Part shown: in pieces, positions 17,201-24,057 of the stretch | How positions within the stretch are numbered: the stretch's first letter is position 1 | How the letters are laid out: every line of letters starts with the position of its first letter | Assembly (NCBI GenBank): GCA_040905665.1 | Contig: JBBDRD010000052.1 | Span: forward strand, 4,079 to 68,078 | DNA from: DASVCN01 sp040905665 | GTDB lineage: Bacteria > Deinococcota > Deinococci > Deinococcales > Trueperaceae | Length of the DNA: 64,000 nt | Reading direction: 5' to 3' | Notes under the pieces: model-generated | The model's database searches: none | The model's input: the letters and a program-made list of their open reading frames with translations, nothing else | What the model was told of the DNA's origin: nothing | Program-made: the position numbers and the translations under genes

Positions 17201-18605
17201 GCTGCCGGTGGTCCCCTTTCCCCAGGCGGCCAAAGTCGCCCTTGCCGACTCCCAACTTCGTCGCAATCTCAACAAGGCGACCAGCACGATTCGCGCGAAG
17301 CGAAAGGCGGTGACCGAGGAACTTCCCTACTGGGAGGAACTCCGAGAAGCCGGCAGGAGGATCAAGCAGGAGACAATGCGAAACCTGGACCGCTACCTTC
17401 TGCAGCTCGAGGAGCAGGTGACAGCGGCGGGGGGAACGGTCCATTGGGCACAGAATGCGGACGAAGCCAACGAGTTGGTAACCAAGCTGGTGCGGGATGC
17501 CGGCGCAACCCGAGCGATGAAGGTCAAGTCACTCACGACCGACGAGATTTGCCTCAACGACGCACTCCAGGCTGCTGGTGTGGAGGCAATCGAAACGGAC
17601 CTAGCGGAACTCATCATTCAGTTGGCAGGCGAAACGTCGAGCCACATCTTGGTGCCTGCGATCCACAAGAACCGGGCGGAGATACGCGAGCTCTTCATCC
17701 GAACGCTAGGCGAGCCCGATCTCACCGATGACCCGAGCGATCTGACTGACGCCGCCCGCCGTTATTTGCGCAAGACGTTCATGGACACGACGGTTGGTAT
17801 CAGCGGCGCCAACTTCGCGGTCGCGGAAACGGGAACGATTTGTGTGGTCGAGTCCGAGGGGAACGGGCGGATGTGCCTGACCCTCCCCAAGACCCTCATT
17901 ACTGTCATGGGCATCGAAAAGGTCGTGCCCCGGTGGCAGCACATGGAGGTCTTCCTGCAACTCCTGCCGCGCTCATCCACCGGCGAGCGAATGAACCCGT
18001 ACACTTCGTTCTGGACAGGCGTACATAACGGGGACGGCCCGCGCGAGTTCCACCTGGTGCTTCTCGACAACGGCCGCACCAAAGTCCTCGAGGACGAGGT
18101 GGGCCGGGATGCCCTTCACTGCATCCGTTGCAGCGCATGTCTGAACGTGTGTCCCGTATACGAACGCACGGGCGGTCACGCCTACGGCTCGGTCTACCCC
18201 GGCCCAATAGGGGCCGTCCTCACCCCGCAACTTCGAGAACTGGCGGCCTACGATTCCCTCCCCTACGCGTCCACCTTGTGCGGTGCTTGCTACGACGCCT
18301 GCCCGGTGAAGATCGACATTCCCCGGCTGCTCGTTCACCTGCGCGGCAAGGTCGTGGTCGGGCGGCAACGCAAGGGGCTCCGCTTCGACGGGGAGGCGCT
18401 CGCGATGCGACTCGCCGCCAGAGCATTCGCTAGCCCGAAGAGATATGAACTGGCGCAGGCTCTGGCCCGGGTTGGGCAACTCCCATTCGTTCACGACGGG
18501 GTCATCGAGGCCCTGCCTGCCTATCTGCGGTCCTGGACGGTTTCGCGCAATCTCGAGGCCGTGCCCAAGCAGTCCTTCCGACAGTGGTGGAGGAGCAAAA
18601 AGTGA
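17187..18605 (+). CDS. lutB: L-lactate utilization iron-sulfur protein LutB
   Basis: Encodes 472 residues starting MSRFELPVVPFPQ. The N-terminal two thirds carry the LUD domain, shared with LutC, with NFAVAETGTICVVESEGNG. Two 4Fe-4S motifs follow: CIRCSACLNVCPVY near residue 312 and CGACYDACPVKI near 369. It passes electrons in lactate oxidation. The start lies inside the end of lutA and the stop overlaps lutC, so the three subunits are translated together. Length and motif order are those of complete LutB proteins. Confidence 0.93.
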   Translation: MSRFELPVVPFPQAAKVALADSQLRRNLNKATSTIRAKRKAVTEELPYWEELREAGRRIKQETMRNLDRYLLQLEEQVTAAGGTVHWAQNADEANELVTKLVRDAGATRAMKVKSLTTDEICLNDALQAAGVEAIETDLAELIIQLAGETSSHILVPAIHKNRAEIRELFIRTLGEPDLTDDPSDLTDAARRYLRKTFMDTTVGISGANFAVAETGTICVVESEGNGRMCLTLPKTLITVMGIEKVVPRWQHMEVFLQLLPRSSTGERMNPYTSFWTGVHNGDGPREFHLVLLDNGRTKVLEDEVGRDALHCIRCSACLNVCPVYERTGGHAYGSVYPGPIGAVLTPQLRELAAYDSLPYASTLCGACYDACPVKIDIPRLLVHLRGKVVVGRQRKGLRFDGEALAMRLAARAFASPKRYELAQALARVGQLPFVHDGVIEALPAYLRSWTVSRNLEAVPKQSFRQWWRSKK

Positions 18606-19273
18606 GCTCGCGGGAAGCGATATTGGGGCGTATTAGGGCTGCGATCTCGCGGGAGGAGGCAGCTACCGAAGCTACCGAAGCTGCCGAAGCGTGCTCGGGG
18701 GCCGGGGAGCATTCCAGTCTCGGGGAGCGTTCCTATCTTGCCGCTGAAGTCCTGCCGCACGAGCGGCATGATCGGCTAGTCGAGATGCTCCGCGACTGTC
18801 GTGCCCAGGTGGGAAGGGTGTCGGAATCTGGGCTAGCGGCAGCGGTCCACCGGGCCTGCCAGGCCCGCGGGATCGAACGAGTGCTGTTGCCTCCGGGCTT
18901 TCCGGAGAACTGGCTTCCGACCGGACTCTCCCTGGTTATCGACGACGGAAGCACGGCGTCCTTGACGCCCGCAGACGGCGTTATATCGACGTGTTCGCTG
19001 GCGATAGCGCAAACGGGAACGATCGTGTTGGACGGCGGCATCGGCCAAGGTAGGCGAGCACTGACACTGATACCCGACTACCACCTCTGCATCGTCGAGG
19101 CCGCGCGGGTCGTGAACTCGGTACCGGATGCCATCGAAAAGCTCGAGTCGGCGGTAGCTGCCGGCTCGCCGCTAACTTTCATCAGCGGCCCATCCGCGAC
19201 CTCGGATATCGAGCTTGTACGCGTCGAAGGCGTTCACGGTCCTAGGCACCTCGAAGTTCTGATCGTCGAGTAA
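18602..19273 (+). CDS. lutC: L-lactate utilization protein LutC
   Basis: Encodes 223 residues. The GTG at 18602 follows GGAGGAGC by five bases and overlaps the lutB stop, and is preferred over an upstream in-frame GTG at 18584. After an Ala/Glu-rich linker at about residues 15-35, the LUD domain includes LIDDG-like strands, the segment ISTCSLAIAQTGTIVLDGG and a C-terminal DIELVRVEGVHGPRHLEVLIVE. It completes the LutABC lactate oxidation complex and is the last gene of the operon. Confidence 0.92.
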   Translation: MSSREAILGRIRAAISREEAATEATEAAEACSGAGEHSSLGERSYLAAEVLPHERHDRLVEMLRDCRAQVGRVSESGLAAAVHRACQARGIERVLLPPGFPENWLPTGLSLVIDDGSTASLTPADGVISTCSLAIAQTGTIVLDGGIGQGRRALTLIPDYHLCIVEAARVVNSVPDAIEKLESAVAAGSPLTFISGPSATSDIELVRVEGVHGPRHLEVLIVE

Positions 19274-19302
19274 GGGCTACTTCTCGAAGGCGCGTTTCAG
19301 TC

Positions 19303-19620
19303 CTAGTAACTGAGCCCCGTCCGTCGCCACGAACACCCGTTCCAGCGGTATCTGACTGTCGCGGTCCCCAAAGCGCTGATCTCCTTGCCGGTGGCATTCT
19401 CCGTCACGCTGCCCTCGTAGCGAATAAGTGCATCCGCCCTGTCTGCGTCTATCTGCGTGTCCTCTATCCGGTAGGAGTACTCCAGGTTGCTGTAGAGGCT
19501 TCCGTAGGTCGCTTGGGCGTCCTGCAGGAACTCGCTTTAGCCGGAAGCCGGCCCCCCGCTTCCCCTTCTGCCCAATGCTTCTCGTCTCGAACGCCGATGC
19601 GCTGGGTTTCATAGCCAGTA
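19303..19620 (-). pseudogene. Frameshifted remnant of a small secreted-type protein gene
   Basis: On the minus strand an uninterrupted 77-codon stretch (19536 down to 19303) has protein-like composition, including YSNLEYSYRI, ADALIRYEGSV and ATVRYRWNG, and ends at a proper stop. It has no start, being preceded by a stop codon. A second frame just upstream gives YETQRIGVRDEKHWAEGEA, which would continue it after a one-base shift. The pattern of strands resembles NTF2-like or small lipoprotein folds, but I do not recognise the family. Nothing else is seen in 19274-19794 apart from a CGAGAC/GTCTCG hairpin near 19715. Confidence 0.4.
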
Positions 19621-19794
19621 ATCCATGCAGTACCTTATCAACTCTTCCCGTTTACCCAATCGCGAGTGCGATCCTCTACTCAATTACATTTCGCCTTCGG
19701 CGGTATGCCGCAAGATGATGCGAGACCGATAGTCTCGATCCGGGAGGAAGCGGGACCGGAGCTGACGTTGGGGAAGACCTGACTTGGGGGCGCG

Positions 19795-20373
19795 ATGAAG
19801 AAGCATCTTTTACCGACAGGCACGACAGTGGCACTTATGTTGGTGTTGGCCGCCTGCAGTTGGCTGCCGTTGCCGGCCACCATCGACCTAAAGGCACGAC
19901 TCGGATCTCAGGCGAGCGGCACCGTTCACGAGGAGATCGGCCAGGGTGAGGCCGGAAGCGTCAACTTCAATCACCCGACCGATGAGGGTGAATGCATCGA
20001 CCTCTCCGATGCTGACATTCCGGTGACGGTTGAGAGCGCGCGCTTGCACTACAACGCCGAGCTCAACTACGACGGCCCCGAACTTTCCGGCCGGCTCACT
20101 GCGCAGCTCTACGCCTCCCCCTCTGCCGACGATCTGTGGCTCGCCAAGAACCGTGTTGGACCGGCCGTCAACTTGAACCTGGGGAATACCGAGACGAAGC
20201 TCGTGGGGAACGCCGTGCTCAATACTGATCAGGTCAGTGCGATCAACGAACGGTGGCTCTGTTGGGGACTCAAAGTAAACGGAAAGGACGTCACCGCCCC
20301 GGAGAGTGGCGAAGCGCGGATCGATTACACGGTGAACGACCTGAGGTTGAGCATTCGGTTCAGCGTTATCTGA
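19795..20373 (+). CDS. Small putative lipoprotein of unknown function
   Basis: Encodes 192 residues. The N-terminus MKKHLLPTG followed by a hydrophobic core and LAAC gives a lipoprotein signal with Cys near residue 21, so the mature protein should be lipid-anchored outside the membrane. The rest is rich in beta-strand patterns (SARLHYNAELNYDGP, GEARIDYTVNDLRLSIRFSVI). A G-run precedes the ATG. No family is recognised. Its neighbours, a gene remnant and an AAA ATPase, give no functional clue. Confidence 0.7.
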   Translation: MKKHLLPTGTTVALMLVLAACSWLPLPATIDLKARLGSQASGTVHEEIGQGEAGSVNFNHPTDEGECIDLSDADIPVTVESARLHYNAELNYDGPELSGRLTAQLYASPSADDLWLAKNRVGPAVNLNLGNTETKLVGNAVLNTDQVSAINERWLCWGLKVNGKDVTAPESGEARIDYTVNDLRLSIRFSVI

Positions 20374-20469
20374 GGTGATTGGGGAAAGCAAGGCGCTAAC
20401 TGGACGTTCCCGAGAGAGGCGCTCCTCGTCGGACTGGCCGGCCTCGAGGAATGCATCCCGTAGCCATGT

Positions 20470-21711
20470 TCAGTAAAGGAACCCGAACAGCCACAGGGGA
20501 ACGCTTTTCCCCAGCCCATACTCCATATCGTCTAGCGCCAGGAACCCGGCCTCTACCTCGTTCAACTGCTTTCGCGCCTTCCCTTTGCCGCCTACCTCGA
20601 ACACATACGGCGTTTTGCCGCCAACCGTAAAGTCGGCTGTCGGGTGTGCCGTGGCGCGATGTTGCACCCCTATTTGGCTCAGGAAGAAGCTTTCACGCAT
20701 TGTGCCCTCCTTGACCTCGAGCCCCTTTACCTGCCCGAGTGCAAAGTACAAGTTGGGGTTGGACAAATAGATCTTCGCAGGTTTGCGGACGGCCTTACTA
20801 CCCGCGCGACTTTGCGGCAGGTATGCGATGAGCGACGACCGTTCGAGATGGTCGAGGTAGTTGTACGTGGTTTCTTTGGCTATACCCAAGGTCCGCGCGA
20901 GGCGTTCCACATTAGGCTGATACGGCTCGCTGGTCGTGAGCAGGTTGAGGAGCCGTTGGAGAGTAACCGGAGTTTGTGGGGAGACATCGAAGGTCGACGG
21001 GATGTCCTCGTAGAGGACTTTGGTGATGGAGTTAACGACTTGGCGGTGGTAGTCAAAGGACTCTTTGCCCTGGGAGTATGGGTAAGCGCCCACCGCGAGG
21101 TATCGCCGAAAGCGTTCAAGAATAGCGGTCCCGTTATCCTTCAGGACGGAGATTATTTCTGGAACCAGTGTCTCGTGCCCACGGAGAACCTCCGGGAGAC
21201 CAATCGGCTCCAACTGGAGTCCGTGCTCCAGATTAAGGAACTCGCGCAAGGACAACTGCGGTAGGTGATAGACGAGGCTGCGGCGTGACAGGTCGTACTG
21301 GCCTGTAACAATGCTCAGACTGGAGGAGCCGGACGCGATCACTTGAAGGTCCGGCTGAAGATCGAAGATGTTCTTGAGCTCCTGACTCCAGTTGGGGTAC
21401 TTGTGAACCTCGTCTATGACGAGCGTCTTGCCCGCGTAGCGCGCTACGAACTCTTCGGCCACGTCGACGAGCCTTACCCCGCCCAAGTTGACGTCGTCGG
21501 CCGTCAAGTACAGCGCCCGGCTCGGCTGCGCCCCGAAAGCATGCTTGAGATGCTGGAGGAGCAGGGTAGTCTTTCCAACCCCTCGCATCCCCACCAGAAA
21601 TATCAACGGCTGGCGCCAGTCGATATGGGGGTATAGAAAGCGCTGGAAGCGGCTCTCGACCCGCTGAATGAGCCGCTGGGAAGTGGCGAAGTGGCTCTCG
21701 ATGAAACTCAT
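20470..21711 (-). CDS. AAA-type ATPase with DUF4143 C-terminal domain
   Basis: Encodes 413 residues. The Walker A motif is VGMRGVGKTTLL (about residues 40-51), Walker B is TLVIDEVHKYPNW, and the sensor region is VIASGSSSLSI. The C-terminal half, with winged-helix pattern ARTLGIAKETTYNYLDHLERSSLI and VFEVGGKGK, is the DUF4143 nuclease-like region of this family. Related proteins are common accessory genes in bacteria and archaea with no firm role, often suspected in defence or toxin-antitoxin-like functions. It has its own strong promoter with an inverted repeat at the start site. It is convergent with the lipoprotein gene. Confidence 0.88.
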   Translation of the reverse strand: MSFIESHFATSQRLIQRVESRFQRFLYPHIDWRQPLIFLVGMRGVGKTTLLLQHLKHAFGAQPSRALYLTADDVNLGGVRLVDVAEEFVARYAGKTLVIDEVHKYPNWSQELKNIFDLQPDLQVIASGSSSLSIVTGQYDLSRRSLVYHLPQLSLREFLNLEHGLQLEPIGLPEVLRGHETLVPEIISVLKDNGTAILERFRRYLAVGAYPYSQGKESFDYHRQVVNSITKVLYEDIPSTFDVSPQTPVTLQRLLNLLTTSEPYQPNVERLARTLGIAKETTYNYLDHLERSSLIAYLPQSRAGSKAVRKPAKIYLSNPNLYFALGQVKGLEVKEGTMRESFFLSQIGVQHRATAHPTADFTVGGKTPYVFEVGGKGKARKQLNEVEAGFLALDDMEYGLGKSVPLWLFGFLY

Positions 21712-21713
21712 AA

Positions 21714-21765
21714 CGTAAGACGCATCTTACGGATTTCGCAACCGACCGTCAATTGAATCTTACGG
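21714..21765 (-). promoter_or_regulatory. Promoter and palindromic operator of the DUF4143 ATPase gene
   Basis: On the minus strand TTGACG (21747-21752) is 17 bases from TAAGAT (21724-21729), close to consensus. The transcript would start about five bases before the ATG. The perfect inverted repeat CGTAAGA-N4-TCTTACG (21714-21731) covers the -10 and start point, and a second TCTTACGG lies 33 bases away at 21758, about three helical turns. This looks like a site for a repressor, perhaps the gene's own winged-helix region. Confidence 0.65.
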
Positions 21766-21953
21766 TCTGATGGGCGCCGGGGCCGGTGGCTTGCCGGGCG
21801 CGCCTTGCTGCCGCTGCTGTCGCCGTCCTAATCATGAGGTTCCCGGGCAAATCTTGCACTGGGATTGCTGGGCGGGCTTTTGGTTGTTGCGGATTTTATT
21901 GGGCTGAAGTTGTCGTAGGAACACCAAGTCCTCACCTTTGCCATCAAAAACTT

Positions 21954-22283
21954 TCATTCCTGTGCGAGGACGACGATTTCCTCGGCGGTTGGCCTAGCGC
22001 ATTCGCCTTGGATGGTCACTCGGTAGTCGAGCTTGTGCAGCAGTTGCATGAGGCGCTCGACGGAGTAGTCCTTGAGGATGCCGCGGGTTACGCGGGATAC
22101 GTCTTGCTGGCTGATTCCGAGTGCGGGAGCAGCTCGAGCCTGGTTCCATCCTCGTGCCTCGATAGCATCCAGGACCTTGCTGGCGAGTCGTGCATTGACG
22201 TTGCGCTCCTCAGCTTTCGGGAGGTTGAGGTCGGCGAACACGTTACCGCTGCCCTGCGTGATCGCGTCATCGTCTCCTTTCAT
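21954..22283 (-). CDS. XRE-family antitoxin-like DNA-binding protein
   Basis: Encodes 109 residues. The helix-turn-helix is at about residues 44-75 (WNQARAAPALGISQQDVSRV), preceded by the FADLNLPKAEERNVNARLASKV stretch typical of HigA2-type antitoxins that pair with Gp49-like toxins. The ending DYRVTIQ is also characteristic. The toxin gene should lie just upstream, overlapping its start; only a C-terminal stub remains there, so this is probably an orphan antitoxin that may still act as a repressor. Confidence 0.8.
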   Translation of the reverse strand: MKGDDDAITQGSGNVFADLNLPKAEERNVNARLASKVLDAIEARGWNQARAAPALGISQQDVSRVTRGILKDYSVERLMQLLHKLDYRVTIQGECARPTAEEIVVLAQE

Positions 22284-22362
22284 TCGAGGCTTCCTGCGCC
22301 TTCTTCAGTCGTGTCCGGATTACATCCATGTCCCTCATTGAGGCTGCACTCCCTTTCTTGGA
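22267..22362 (-). pseudogene. Truncated Gp49-like (RelE-superfamily) toxin stub
   Basis: In the minus-strand frame overlapping the antitoxin start by about 17 bases, 31 codons read SKKGSAASMRDMDVIRTRLK followed by KAQEASNERRR and a stop. This matches the usual C-terminus of Gp49/HigB2-type toxins (a FQKKSKRG-x-PKxxIDLIxxRLKxAxE pattern). Upstream the resemblance ends at once, so the catalytic N-terminal part is missing. Bases up to 22491 hold nothing else recognisable. Confidence 0.5.
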
Positions 22363-22491
22363 CTGCCGTCTCTGCCCGGCACGGGCGGTCTCGCTGCTCA
22401 TATGGCGACGCGGCAGCCTTGCCTTTGGACTCCTGGCGGGTTGGGAACGTTCTGGTTGGGTGTTCCGAAATGAGGAACAGGCGCCTCAGCC

Positions 22492-23838
22492 CTAGTTCGA
22501 ACTCCAGTCCGGCTTCGCGGCGTTCTCGACCAGCATTCGCAGGTTGCCCCCATCCCGCCCTACGATCCACAGCTCGGAATCGATGAAGTCCCAGCCCAGG
22601 TCGGTCTCCGTCCCGCGTTCGAAGACGATCTCGTTGCCATCGGGCGAGACGCTCAGGTCGCCAGCAAACCCTTCGGTGAAGCTCGTGATGCGCGTGGCCG
22701 TTTCAGTGTCGAAGGAGTACCGCCACAGATTGGATATCTCGCCGAACTCCTCGAGGACCGAGAAGACGAAGCCGTTTCCGTCGGGCAACCAGGCCAAGCC
22801 GAGCACCTCCTCGTACGAAGCGAAGTCCAGCAGCGGGGTCCCGGGGGTGTCAGTGGTGCCCTCCTGGACCCAGTAGATGCTGTTGGTTGAGTAATTCCAG
22901 CCTACGTAGATGAGTTCGTCTGCCCACTCCTCCGCGGGATTCCAGTTGAGGTGCATGATTATGTTCGGCATATCTTCCGCAGTAACGAGTTGGTCGCCCA
23001 GTTCCAGAAGATCGGGGAACTCCTGAATCCCATAGATGGTGTTGAAGCTGAAGAGGTAGCCCACGCGAGTGCCGTCGCTGTGCCAGGTAGGGGAGCGCGA
23101 CTCCCAACCGGGTGAGCCGGGGTGGTAGACGGACTGCTCGGCCGTCGTGTGGTTGCCGTTTGGCTGAACGTCGACCGCGGTGCTCGCCGCCAGTTCGCGG
23201 TTGCTGCCCTCGATCATCATTCCGTACTGGTCCACGCCAGCGCCCAAGTCGGCGACGTCATCGAAGGTGATCATGCCGCTGCCGAACGCGGGCAAGGAGA
23301 TCTGCTGTACGCTGGGCGCCCCCAGGAAGTACATGAAGATGACCAGCGAGTCACTGCCGTAATTTCGGACCGGAACGTTGACCGTTGCCTTGGGGTAATC
23401 CGCGAGTTCGCCACAGGCAGGCGGCGCCGACATCCGCCGGTAATTGCCGCCGCTGGTACCGACTGCGTATATATCGCTGTAGAACAGCGAGCAGTAGTTT
23501 TCATGGCTGCTGGCGAAGGCGATCTCGCGCGCGTCCGGGCTCCAGTCCAGGTCCCAGATCCCGTACACCTCGAACGGATCGTCCTCCCCGTGCGACCATA
23601 ACTGGCGATCGTTGCTGCCATCCGGATCGATTACCCGGATCTCGTCACCGGTATCGGCCGGAACGTAAGCGATGGTGTTGTGCATTGCCGGCCCGGCGGG
23701 ATCGGGGTTGTTGTTCCCGTTTCCAGGCAAATCGCCATCGCCGTCCCCGTTTCCGTTGCCTGGCCCGGTCGTTGCCCCGCAACCGGTGAGAGCCACCAGT
23801 ACGATCAGTAAGGCGTAAAGCATTCTCCGGAATTGCAT
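22492..23838 (-). CDS. Lipoprotein with TolB/PD40-type beta-propeller
   Basis: Encodes 448 residues. AAGGGGTG precedes the ATG. A lipoprotein signal ends LVALTGC with Cys at about residue 20, followed by a Gly/Asn/Asp linker of about 25 residues. The body contains repeated propeller strands such as IDPDGSNDRQLWS, LDWSPDAREIAFAS, WHSDGTRVGYLFSF, WLPDGNGFVFSVL and VSPDGNEIVFERGTE, typical of PD40/WD40-like repeats seen in TolB. It is likely an outer-surface protein binding a partner or peptidoglycan. It is divergent from the large regulator at 24058; a functional link is not shown. Confidence 0.75.
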   Translation of the reverse strand: MQFRRMLYALLIVLVALTGCGATTGPGNGNGDGDGDLPGNGNNNPDPAGPAMHNTIAYVPADTGDEIRVIDPDGSNDRQLWSHGEDDPFEVYGIWDLDWSPDAREIAFASSHENYCSLFYSDIYAVGTSGGNYRRMSAPPACGELADYPKATVNVPVRNYGSDSLVIFMYFLGAPSVQQISLPAFGSGMITFDDVADLGAGVDQYGMMIEGSNRELAASTAVDVQPNGNHTTAEQSVYHPGSPGWESRSPTWHSDGTRVGYLFSFNTIYGIQEFPDLLELGDQLVTAEDMPNIIMHLNWNPAEEWADELIYVGWNYSTNSIYWVQEGTTDTPGTPLLDFASYEEVLGLAWLPDGNGFVFSVLEEFGEISNLWRYSFDTETATRITSFTEGFAGDLSVSPDGNEIVFERGTETDLGWDFIDSELWIVGRDGGNLRMLVENAAKPDWSSN

Positions 23839-24045
23839 TGTTCTGCACCCCTTTTCGGCCTGAGCTTCTGCTCAGAGAGTCTGGTCGCAGCCGTCGTTGA
23901 GCGGAAGCAGCTTGAACTTCTGCTCCTTGTCGCCCGGCCGCACCCGCGTTCAGGAGCGCAGTCTTGCCGAGCAGGCGCGAACGAAGCATTACCAAGGCAT
24001 TGCCATTCGGGAGGTCCGACGCGTCCACCCGCGATGGAACCGTCC

Positions 24046-24051
24046 TATAAT
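24046..24051 (+). promoter_or_regulatory. TATAAT box implying a leaderless transcript
   Basis: A perfect TATAAT ends six bases before the GTG at 24058. Transcription from it would start at or next to that GTG, giving a leaderless mRNA, as is frequent in Deinococcus. No good -35 is seen at 16-18 bases, which also fits that promoter class. No ribosome site precedes the GTG. Confidence 0.55.
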
Positions 24052-24057
24052 CGAGTT

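Noticed and set aside
19277..19612. 111-codon minus-strand open frame
   Set aside because: Its product is Arg/Gln-rich and unlike a protein, whereas a neighbouring frame in the same interval gives a natural-looking sequence with a stop at 19303.
21786..22586. 266-codon plus-strand open frame
   Set aside because: It runs opposite the XRE antitoxin and the toxin stub, has no recognisable motif and no ribosome site.
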